From Streptomyces sp. A2-16 (lineage in GTDB: Bacteria; Actinomycetota; Actinomycetes; Streptomycetales; Streptomycetaceae), in assembly GCF_018128905.1 (NCBI RefSeq), contig NZ_CP063808.1:7936001-8000000 (forward strand): a DNA stretch of 64,000 nucleotides, read 5' to 3'. This document shows, in pieces, positions 57,760 to 64,000 of this stretch; within the stretch, counting starts at the first letter, position 1, and the number at the start of each line of letters is the position of its first letter. The notes beneath the pieces were generated by a model that saw only the letters and a program-made list of their open reading frames with translations, did no database searches and was not told the DNA's origin. Position numbers and translations under genes: made by a program.

Positions 57760-59088
57760 GTGTTGGAGACACCTGACGGAGAGTGGGGGCAGGCCCCGGC
57801 CGAGGGACAGCCCTATTTCTTCCTCAGCTACGCCCACACCCCGCCCTGGGGCTCGGGCGGCGGCGACCCCGATCACTGGGTGCACCAGCTCTACCGGGAC
57901 CTGTGCAACCACATCATGGCGCTGACCGACCTGCCCGCCGGAGCCGAAGTCGGCTTCATCGACCGGGAGATGGGCTCGGGCGTGGGCTGGCCGAGGAAGC
58001 TCAGCGAGAACCTGGCGCGCTGCCGGGTCTTCGTACCGCTGCTGTCGCCGCGCTACTTCACCAGCGAGATGTGCGGCCGGGAGCTGTACGCCTTCAACGA
58101 GCGCCTCCTGCACGCCAAGGCCGCCGGGGGACGCGAGGTGTCCGCCATCGTGCCGGCCCTGTGGACGCGCGTGGACTTCCATCAACTGCCGGACTCCATA
58201 CGCCACATACACCTGGACCGCACGACGTTCGGCGACCGTTACGCGACCAACGGCTTCTACGGGCTCATCAAACTCAGCAGGCTGCGCGACGAGTACGAGG
58301 AGACCGTCCTCACCCTCGCGCAGCGCATCGTCCAGGTGGCCGAGGAGTGGCCGCTGCCACCCGGCCGGCTGCGCGACTACGAGTCGACGCCGAGCGCGTT
58401 CCGGCCGCGCGGTGAGGAACCGCGGCACATCCATCTGACGGTGGCCGCTCCCACCCTCGACAGCGTCCCCGAGGACCGGGACCCGCGCCCGTACGGCGAG
58501 GACCCGCTGGACTGGAACCCGTACCACTCCGAGTCGACCCGTCCGTTGCCCGCGCTGGCGGAGGAGCTGATCCGCTCGCTGGACTACCGGCCCACCGTCT
58601 CCTCCTTCGACGACGAGGACACCGAGGGCCCCCTCTCCGCCGGTGTCGGCGAGGACGGCAAGACGGGCCGCCCGCGCATCCTGCTCGTCGACCGGTGGAC
58701 GCTGACGGACGAGGAACGGCGGCGCAGGCTGAAGGTGTTCGACGCCCAGGCGCAGCCGTGGGTGAGCGCGGTCGTCCCCTGGAACCGCGCCGACCTGCAG
58801 TGCCACGGCGACGAGGGGCAGCGCCTGACCCTGGAGTTCGAGCGCACGCTGCCCCTGCTCCTCGAGCGCGGCAGACGGACCGACTGCCGGACCGCGGTCA
58901 ACGGCGTCCCCACCCTCAAGGCGTTCACCGACGTGCTGCCCGCCGTCGTCGCGCACACCACCCGGCAGTACCTGAAACACGCGGAGGCCCATCCGCCGCC
59001 GGGTCCGCACGTGCCAAGGCCCCGACTGCTGGGGCCCATCCCGCCGCCGTACCCGGAAGGCGGACCCGACCACGGAGGAGAAGCATGA
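57760..59088 (+). CDS. fxsC: TIR-like protein FxsC
   Basis: A 442-residue protein. The first about 190 residues are TIR-like: PYFFLSYAHTPPWG, VGFIDREMGSGVGW, RCRVFVPLLSPRYFTSEMCGRELYAF. This is the strand-helix order of TIR domains, where the catalytic Glu of NADases would lie (SEMCGRELYA region has a candidate). A Pro/Asp-rich linker and a C-terminal half with an effector-like DEERRRRLKVFDAQAQPW block follow. FxsC is a standard partner of FxSxx systems, of unknown activity. The start is GTG 57760 (AGGGGGG just before); TTG 57763 is adjacent. The stop overlaps the next start (ATGA). Confidence 0.87.
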   Translation: MLETPDGEWGQAPAEGQPYFFLSYAHTPPWGSGGGDPDHWVHQLYRDLCNHIMALTDLPAGAEVGFIDREMGSGVGWPRKLSENLARCRVFVPLLSPRYFTSEMCGRELYAFNERLLHAKAAGGREVSAIVPALWTRVDFHQLPDSIRHIHLDRTTFGDRYATNGFYGLIKLSRLRDEYEETVLTLAQRIVQVAEEWPLPPGRLRDYESTPSAFRPRGEEPRHIHLTVAAPTLDSVPEDRDPRPYGEDPLDWNPYHSESTRPLPALAEELIRSLDYRPTVSSFDDEDTEGPLSAGVGEDGKTGRPRILLVDRWTLTDEERRRRLKVFDAQAQPWVSAVVPWNRADLQCHGDEGQRLTLEFERTLPLLLERGRRTDCRTAVNGVPTLKAFTDVLPAVVAHTTRQYLKHAEAHPPPGPHVPRPRLLGPIPPPYPEGGPDHGGEA

Positions 59089-62000
59089 CGGGCCCGCTCG
59101 ACGGACGTGTCATCACTTTCTATTCGTACAAAGGCGGTACGGGCCGCACCATGGCCCTGGCCAACACCGCCTGGATCCTCGCGGCCAACGGAAAACGGGT
59201 CCTCGCCGTCGACTGGGACCTGGAGGCGCCGGGTCTGCACCGCTTCTTCCACCCGTTCCTCGACCCCAAGGCGCTGTCCGCGACCCCGGGCGTCATCAAC
59301 ATCATCCAGGACTACGCCTGGGCCGCGACCACCGGAACCCAGCGCCCCGACGACTGGCACCTGTCCTACGCCCAGGTCGAACAGCACGCCGTGTCGATCC
59401 GCCCCGAGCGCTTCGACCTGCACTTCCCCGAAGGCGGCTCGCTCGACTTCCTCTCCGCGGGCCGCCAGGACCGGGCCTACTCGGCGGCGGTCACCTCGTT
59501 CGAGTGGGACAACTTCTACGAGCGCCTCGGCGGCGGCACGTTCCTCAGGGCCCTGCGGGCCAGCATGAAGGCGACGTACGACTACGTGCTGATCGACAGC
59601 CGCACCGGACTGTCGGACAACGCCGACATCTGCACCATGGAGATGCCCGACGTCCTGGTGGACTGCTTCACCCTGAGCGACCAGGCCCTGGAGGGCGCGG
59701 CGGTCGTCGCCCGCAGTGTCGAGGAGGGCTACCGGCCGCGGCGGATACGGGTCCTGCCGGTGCCGATGCGCATCGACGAGGGCGAGAAGGAGAAGGTCGA
59801 CGCCGGTCGCGCGCTGGCCCGCATGCGGTTCGAGGGGCTGCCCAAGGGGGCGGACGGCAGGCCGCTGAGCCAGGAGGAGCTCAGCGCCTACTGGGGCAAC
59901 GTCGAGATCCCCTACCGCCCGTACTACGCCTACGAGGAGACCCTCGCCACCGTCGGCGACGAGAGCGGCATCGCCAACTCGCTGCTGTCCGCCTTCGAAC
60001 GGCTCACGGCCGTCATCTCCGACCGCGAGGTCACCTCGCTGCCGCAGATCCCCGAGCCGGTCCGGCTGCGCTGCCGGGACGCGTACCTCAGGCGCCGGCC
60101 GCTGACCAGCGTGGCCGACGTCGTGGTCGCGTACGCGGCGGAGAAGCGGATGTGGGCCGACTGGGTCGAGTACCTCCTCAAGCGGGCGGGCTGCGAGGTC
60201 ACGCTGCACGAGATCTCCACCGGTCCGGTCGAACCGGCGGAGACCACCGCCCACACCGTGGTGCTGCTGTCGAAGACCTTCCAGGAGTCCCGCTACGCCG
60301 ACTCCGTCTGGCGAGCCCTCGGCGAGCGGAGCACGGACGGCGCACGCGGCTCGGTGGTGCCGCTGCGCGTCGAGGAGGTCCCGCTCCCGGAGCCCTGCAC
60401 CGACCTGCACCGGCTCGACGAGACGGAGTGCGTGGCGGCGCTCCAGCGCGCGCTGGAACTTCCGCTGCAGCAGGCGGAGAACAGCCCCTCGGCGCCCCGT
60501 TTCCCCGGCATCACCCCCGGCATCTGGAACGCGCCCCAGCGCAACACGACCTTCACCGGCCGCGCCCCGATCATGGACCGGATCCGGACCCAGCTGGGCG
60601 ACCTGTCCGGTCCGCCGCAGCCGCAGGCGCTGTTCGGACTGGGCGGTGTGGGCAAGACCCAGCTGGCCATCGAGTACGTGCACCGGTTCATGGCCGACTA
60701 CGACCTGGTCTGGTGGATGTCCGCCGAGCACATCGACGACGTGGTCGCCTCGCTCGCCGAACTCGCCCCGCTGATAGGGGCTTCCGGCACCGAGGAGGAC
60801 ATGACGAAGGCCAGCCAGGAAGCCGTGCAGCGGCTGTCCAGGGGACTGCCGACCAAACGCTGGATCCTGGTCTTCGACAACGCCGGCGACCCCGCGGAGC
60901 TGACCCGCTACTTCCCCACCGGGGACGGCGGCCACATCCTCGTCACCTCCCGCAACCAGGCCTGGTCCCAGCACGGGGCGTCCCAGCAGATCGACGTCTT
61001 CGAGCGCAAGGAGAGCGTCGAGCACCTGACCCGGCGCACCGAGGGCGGGCTGACGGCCGAGGACGCCGACCGGGTGGCGGAGGCCGTCGGCGATCTGCCG
61101 CTGGCGGTCGAACAGGCGGCGGCCTGGCTGGCCGAGACCGCCACTCCGATCGAGGACTATCTGCGCCAGCTGGCCCGGCAGACCACCGAGGTCCTGGACC
61201 TCAACCAGCCGCCCGACTACCCGCGGACGGTCGCCGCGACCTGGAACGTCTCCATCGAACAGCTGGAGAAACGATCACCCGCGGCGGTACGACTCCTCCA
61301 GCTGTGCGCCTTCCTGGCACCCGAGCCGATCTCCCAGCAGCTGCTCTACAGCAAGGAGATGATCGCGGCGCTCAAGCCGTACGACCCCTCGCTCCAGGAG
61401 AGCCTGCTGCTCGGCCGGGTCATCCGGGAGATCGGCCGGTTCGCGCTCGCCAAGGTCGACCAGAAGACCAACAGCCTCCAGGTGCACCGGCTGGTGCAGG
61501 CGGTGATCCGTTCCCAGATGCCCGAGGAGAAGCAGCAGGAGGCCCGGCACGTCGTGCACACCGTCCTTGCGGGCGCCCGGCCCGACGGCGACGAACCCAT
61601 CGACGACCCGACCACCTGGCCCCGGTTCGCCGTCATCTGGCCGCACCTGGCCGCCTCCGACGCCCGCAACTGCCGTGAGGCCGACACCCGCCGACTGCTC
61701 ATCGACCGGGTCCGCTACCAGTGGAAACGCGGTGACTTCCTGGCCGCCAGGCGGCTCGCGGAGGACCTGCTCCAGCACTGGAGGCCGGTGCTCGGCGAGG
61801 ACGACGTCTACTACCTCTACCTGCGGTTCCACCTCGCCAACGTGCTCCGCTCGCAAGGGCGTTACGTGGAGGCCCGGGAGATAGGAGAGGACCTGCTGGA
61901 GCGGCAGCGCCGGGAGCTGGGCGAGCAGCACCCGCACACGTACGCCACCATGTCCGCGCTCTCCAGCGACCTGGCGGCGCTCGGCGAGTACACGAAGGCG

Positions 62001-63005
62001 GTCGAGCTGGCCAAGGAGGCGCACGTCGGCTTCAGCGAGATCTTCCACGAGTCGCACCGGCGCACCCTGAGCGCGGCCAACAACCTCGCGCTGGCCCTGC
62101 GGATGGTCGGCAACTACGCGGAGGCGCGCGGCATCGACCAGGACACGCTCGACCGGCGCATGGCCGTCCTCGGCCCCGACCACCCCTACACGCTGGCGTC
62201 GGCCGAGCGCCTCGGCCGTGACCTCCGGGAGGTCGGCCGGTACGCGGAGTCGGTGTCGATCCTGTCGCGCACGTACGCGGCCCACAAACGGATCCTGACC
62301 GTGGAGTTCCCCGGCACCCTGCGCTGCGCCAAGTCGTTGGCGGTGTCGCTGCGCCGCAACGGCCAGCTGGAGGACGCCCGGCGGCTGACCGAGGCGACCC
62401 GCAAGCGGTACAAGGACCAGTACTCGGCCGCCACGCCCGACTCGCTGGCCTGTGACCTGAACCTGGCGGCGGACCTGTTCGCGGCCGACGAACGGGACCG
62501 GGCCCGCGAGGTGGCCAGGGAGGTGCTCGCCGAGTACATGAAGGTGCCGGGCGAGGCCCACCCGTACACCCAGGCGGCCCTGAACAACCTGGGGATCTTC
62601 CACTGGGGCTGCGGGGACCTGGACGAGGCGGAGGCGGTGTTCCTGAAGGTGCTGCCCCGGATGGCGGAGGTGCTGGGCGTGCACCATCCGCACGCCGTGT
62701 TCTGCAGCGTGAACTACGCCAACGTCCTCTACGACCAGGGCCGTTTCGAGGAGGCGCGGGAGCGCGACGAGGCGGCGCTGCCGGTGCTGCGCGAGGCCCT
62801 CGGCGGCCACCACCCCGAGACGCTCGCCGTGGTCACCAACCTGGGGCTCAGCCTGCGGGCCCTGGGCCGGGACGGCGAGGCCCGTGCGCTGCGCGACGAG
62901 GCGATGGCGGAACTGCGCCTGCTGCTCGGGGAGGACAACGGCATCACCCTCCTGGCCAGCCGCGAGCGACGGATCTACCGGGACCTGGAGCCCCTGTCCG
63001 TGTGA
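59085..63005 (+). CDS. FxSxx-COOH system protein: ParA-like, TIR-like, NB-ARC and TPR domains (1306 residues)
   Basis: A large cytosolic signalling protein. Residues about 10-330 are a MinD/ParA-type P-loop domain (YSYKGGTGRTMALANTAWIL, VDWDLEAPGLHRF). Residues about 345-465 are TIR-like (DVVVAYAAEKRMWADWVEYLL, VVLLSKTFQESRYADSVWRAL). The NB-ARC switch at about 515-750 has GLGGVGKTQLAIEYV, RWILVFDNAG and DLPLAVEQAAAWLAE. About 870-1290 are tetratricopeptide repeats (LGEQHPHTYATMSALSSDLAALGEY and relatives), the usual ligand-sensing end of such STAND proteins. It is the last gene of the fxs operon, starting on the fxsC stop. It probably oligomerises on sensing a peptide or invader signal, as plant R-protein-like STAND ATPases do. 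Confidence 0.88.
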   Translation: MTGPLDGRVITFYSYKGGTGRTMALANTAWILAANGKRVLAVDWDLEAPGLHRFFHPFLDPKALSATPGVINIIQDYAWAATTGTQRPDDWHLSYAQVEQHAVSIRPERFDLHFPEGGSLDFLSAGRQDRAYSAAVTSFEWDNFYERLGGGTFLRALRASMKATYDYVLIDSRTGLSDNADICTMEMPDVLVDCFTLSDQALEGAAVVARSVEEGYRPRRIRVLPVPMRIDEGEKEKVDAGRALARMRFEGLPKGADGRPLSQEELSAYWGNVEIPYRPYYAYEETLATVGDESGIANSLLSAFERLTAVISDREVTSLPQIPEPVRLRCRDAYLRRRPLTSVADVVVAYAAEKRMWADWVEYLLKRAGCEVTLHEISTGPVEPAETTAHTVVLLSKTFQESRYADSVWRALGERSTDGARGSVVPLRVEEVPLPEPCTDLHRLDETECVAALQRALELPLQQAENSPSAPRFPGITPGIWNAPQRNTTFTGRAPIMDRIRTQLGDLSGPPQPQALFGLGGVGKTQLAIEYVHRFMADYDLVWWMSAEHIDDVVASLAELAPLIGASGTEEDMTKASQEAVQRLSRGLPTKRWILVFDNAGDPAELTRYFPTGDGGHILVTSRNQAWSQHGASQQIDVFERKESVEHLTRRTEGGLTAEDADRVAEAVGDLPLAVEQAAAWLAETATPIEDYLRQLARQTTEVLDLNQPPDYPRTVAATWNVSIEQLEKRSPAAVRLLQLCAFLAPEPISQQLLYSKEMIAALKPYDPSLQESLLLGRVIREIGRFALAKVDQKTNSLQVHRLVQAVIRSQMPEEKQQEARHVVHTVLAGARPDGDEPIDDPTTWPRFAVIWPHLAASDARNCREADTRRLLIDRVRYQWKRGDFLAARRLAEDLLQHWRPVLGEDDVYYLYLRFHLANVLRSQGRYVEAREIGEDLLERQRRELGEQHPHTYATMSALSSDLAALGEYTKAVELAKEAHVGFSEIFHESHRRTLSAANNLALALRMVGNYAEARGIDQDTLDRRMAVLGPDHPYTLASAERLGRDLREVGRYAESVSILSRTYAAHKRILTVEFPGTLRCAKSLAVSLRRNGQLEDARRLTEATRKRYKDQYSAATPDSLACDLNLAADLFAADERDRAREVAREVLAEYMKVPGEAHPYTQAALNNLGIFHWGCGDLDEAEAVFLKVLPRMAEVLGVHHPHAVFCSVNYANVLYDQGRFEEARERDEAALPVLREALGGHHPETLAVVTNLGLSLRALGRDGEARALRDEAMAELRLLLGEDNGITLLASRERRIYRDLEPLSV

Positions 63006-63018
63006 CCCCGCACAGTCC

Positions 63019-63042
63019 GGCGCCGCCGACCTTGGCGGCGCC
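63019..63042 (+). terminator. Terminator hairpin after the fxs operon
   Basis: GGCGCCGCC and GGCGGCGCC form a perfect 9-bp stem with a GACCTT loop, 13 bp after the TPR protein stop. It ends the fxs operon. Confidence 0.82.
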
Positions 63043-63114
63043 GCCTGTCGGTACGCCTGCCTGCGGCGCGCCGGTGGGCGGATTCACGGCCGCACCGGTG
63101 CGTGCCCTCGCGGG

Positions 63115-63238
63115 CGCGTGACGGGAGGGCCGCGTGATGGGTGGGCCGCGTGATGGGTGGGCGCGTGACGGGAGGGCCACGTGATGGGTGGGCCGCGTGA
63201 CGGGTGGGCGCGTGACGGGAGGGCGCGTGGCCGCGCGG
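63115..63238. repeat. Eight copies of a 15/16-bp CGCGTG tandem repeat
   Basis: CGCGTG (one copy CACGTG) starts at 63115, 63131, 63147, 63162, 63178, 63194, 63209 and 63224, with spacing 16, 16, 15 repeated as a 47-bp higher unit. Each unit reads CGCGTGA(C/T)GGG(A/T)GGG. It lies in the 296-bp gap between the fxs operon and the hydrolase gene, in which I see no gene. Confidence 0.85.
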
Positions 63239-63301
63239 ACCCGCCCGGCCTGGAAACCACCCGCACGGCACCGCGCCCCCGCGGGGCGACCCGCCCGGCC
63301 C

Positions 63302-64000
63302 TCAACCCGCTCGCGCGTCGGCGAGCAGCCAGTCCAGTACGGCGGGCAGGGCGCGCAGTGCGGCGAAGTGGGCCGAGGTGGGTTCCAGGACGGCCGTGGC
63401 GCGCGGGATGCGCTCGGCGAGCCAGGAGGCGTGCGAGGCCGGGGAGAACACGTCGTCCTTGCCGTGCCACAGCAGCACCGGCACCTTGATCCGCGCCGGG
63501 TCGAACCCCCAGGACGCGGTGAGGGCGAGGGCGTCGTCGATCCAGCCGTACGGTGAAGTGCGCAGCGCCTCACGGTAGTTGCGCAGCAGCATCGAGCGGA
63601 TGGTGTTGTCGGAGACGATCAGCCGGTCGTCGGCGGTGAGATCCTCGCGCAGCTCCTCCAGCAGGCGGGCGGGATCGCTGCGGATGGCGGCAGAGCGCGG
63701 GATGATCACGGCGGCGAACCGCTCGGGGTCGGTGGCGGCCGTGCTCAGGGCGGCGACGTTGGACGGCGCCATGCCCGCGTACCAGTCCAGGCCCTCGGCG
63801 TCGCGCGGCGCCCAGCCCACCAGCGCCGCCGCCCTGGTGACCCGGTCGGGCAGCAGCGCGGCGCAGGCGAGGGCATGCGGGGCTCCGGCGGAACGGCCGG
63901 CCACCGCGAACCGGTCCACTTCGAGCGCGTCGGCCACATCGGCGACGTCCTGGGCCACGTCGGCCACCCGGCGGCGCGGCATCCGGTCCGAACCGCCGTA
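63302..64000 (-). CDS. Alpha/beta hydrolase (5' truncated by window end)
   Basis: The frame is open to the window end and the first residues (YGGSD) match the oxyanion-turn start of alpha/beta hydrolases, so the gene continues beyond 64000; an ATG at 63982 is internal. Nucleophile elbow AGRSAGAPHALA has the catalytic Ser, HGKDDVFSP the Asp and SAHFAAL the His, giving a complete triad. The substrate is unknown (ester, epoxide or lactone). No signal is visible in the part present. Confidence 0.88.
   Translation of the reverse strand, partial: YGGSDRMPRRRVADVAQDVADVADALEVDRFAVAGRSAGAPHALACAALLPDRVTRAAALVGWAPRDAEGLDWYAGMAPSNVAALSTAATDPERFAAVIIPRSAAIRSDPARLLEELREDLTADDRLIVSDNTIRSMLLRNYREALRTSPYGWIDDALALTASWGFDPARIKVPVLLWHGKDDVFSPASHASWLAERIPRATAVLEPTSAHFAALRALPAVLDWLLADARAG

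Noticed and set aside
63115..63238. Looked like a CRISPR array
   Set aside because: Repeats are only 15-16 bp, directly abutting without unique spacers, and no cas genes are near.
1..64000. tRNA, rRNA, transposase or integrase genes
   Set aside because: I looked for tRNA-like cloverleaf ends, IS inverted repeats with transposase motifs and recombinase motifs, and saw none I could support.

Overview
The window is a 64 kb piece of actinobacterial chromosome, almost certainly Streptomyces. The DNA is very GC-rich with strong third-position GC bias. GTG and TTG starts and 4-bp ATGA/GTGA stop-start overlaps are common. The gene content fits the genus: Tat-exported glycoside hydrolases, a sugar ABC operon without its own ATPase, malonyl-CoA synthetase MatB, WXG100-like toxins, a MAB_1171c-type membrane protein and an FxSxx-COOH RiPP system. 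Three short palindromic elements resemble dispersed repeats common in Streptomyces chromosomes. I see no rRNA, tRNA, CRISPR array, insertion sequence or prophage, so this looks like chromosome core and arm mixed with accessory islands.

Layout. 1-5.2 kb: end of a pentose/multiple-sugar ABC transporter (partial ATPase, permease), an aldose 1-epimerase, and an aminotransferase with a long Pro/Met/Ala tail. 5.2-6.2 kb: a secreted GH43 arabinanase. 6.3-10.1 kb: a polymorphic-toxin locus with a WXG100-like carrier, an HNH-type toxin, two SUKH-like immunity proteins and repeat-rich spacer DNA. 10.2-13.4 kb: DUF1330, a small hypothetical protein, a secreted intradiol dioxygenase, a DUF4360 protein and an Rrf2 regulator. 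13.5-18.4 kb: a GH35 beta-galactosidase and a membrane Ser/Thr kinase fused to a GH114-type glycosidase. 18.4-24.1 kb: an arabino-oligosaccharide operon (binding protein, two permeases, GH43, GH51) whose promoter is nearly copied upstream of the distant GH43 gene. 24.2-27.5 kb: an ImmA/IrrE-like peptidase, a MAB_1171c-type membrane protein and an FAD oxidoreductase. 27.5-30.6 kb: SMP-30 lactonase, IclR and PucR-type regulators and a 50-residue membrane protein.

30.8-42.9 kb is a tightly packed envelope-glycoconjugate locus: DUF3068, a GT4 glycosyltransferase, methyltransferases, a giant AftD-like arabinofuranosyltransferase, a condensation-domain acyltransferase, a DMT transporter, Trm112, an FkbM methyltransferase and a hypothetical protein. 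Three different dispersed palindromic elements lie inside coding sequence here. 42.9-51.7 kb: a methyltransferase, a MerR-PP2C fusion, an ATP-grasp ligase, MatB, a fused acyl-CoA carboxyltransferase with a 33-bp minisatellite linker, an MreB-like ATPase and a truncated GAF histidine kinase. 51.7-52.4 kb: a TetR regulator of gamma-butyrolactone-receptor type.

52.6-63.0 kb is the most unusual stretch. A SLOG-domain sensor and a SLATT/DUF4231 two-TM protein lie beside a complete FxSxx-COOH cyclophane RiPP operon: precursor fxsA, radical SAM maturase fxsB, an AAC(3)-family acyltransferase, TIR-like FxsC, and a 1306-residue protein combining a ParA/MinD-like GTPase-type domain, a TIR-like domain, an NB-ARC switch and TPRs. 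It has the parts list of a signalling or conflict system and is the best candidate for undescribed biology. The window ends in a partial alpha/beta hydrolase.
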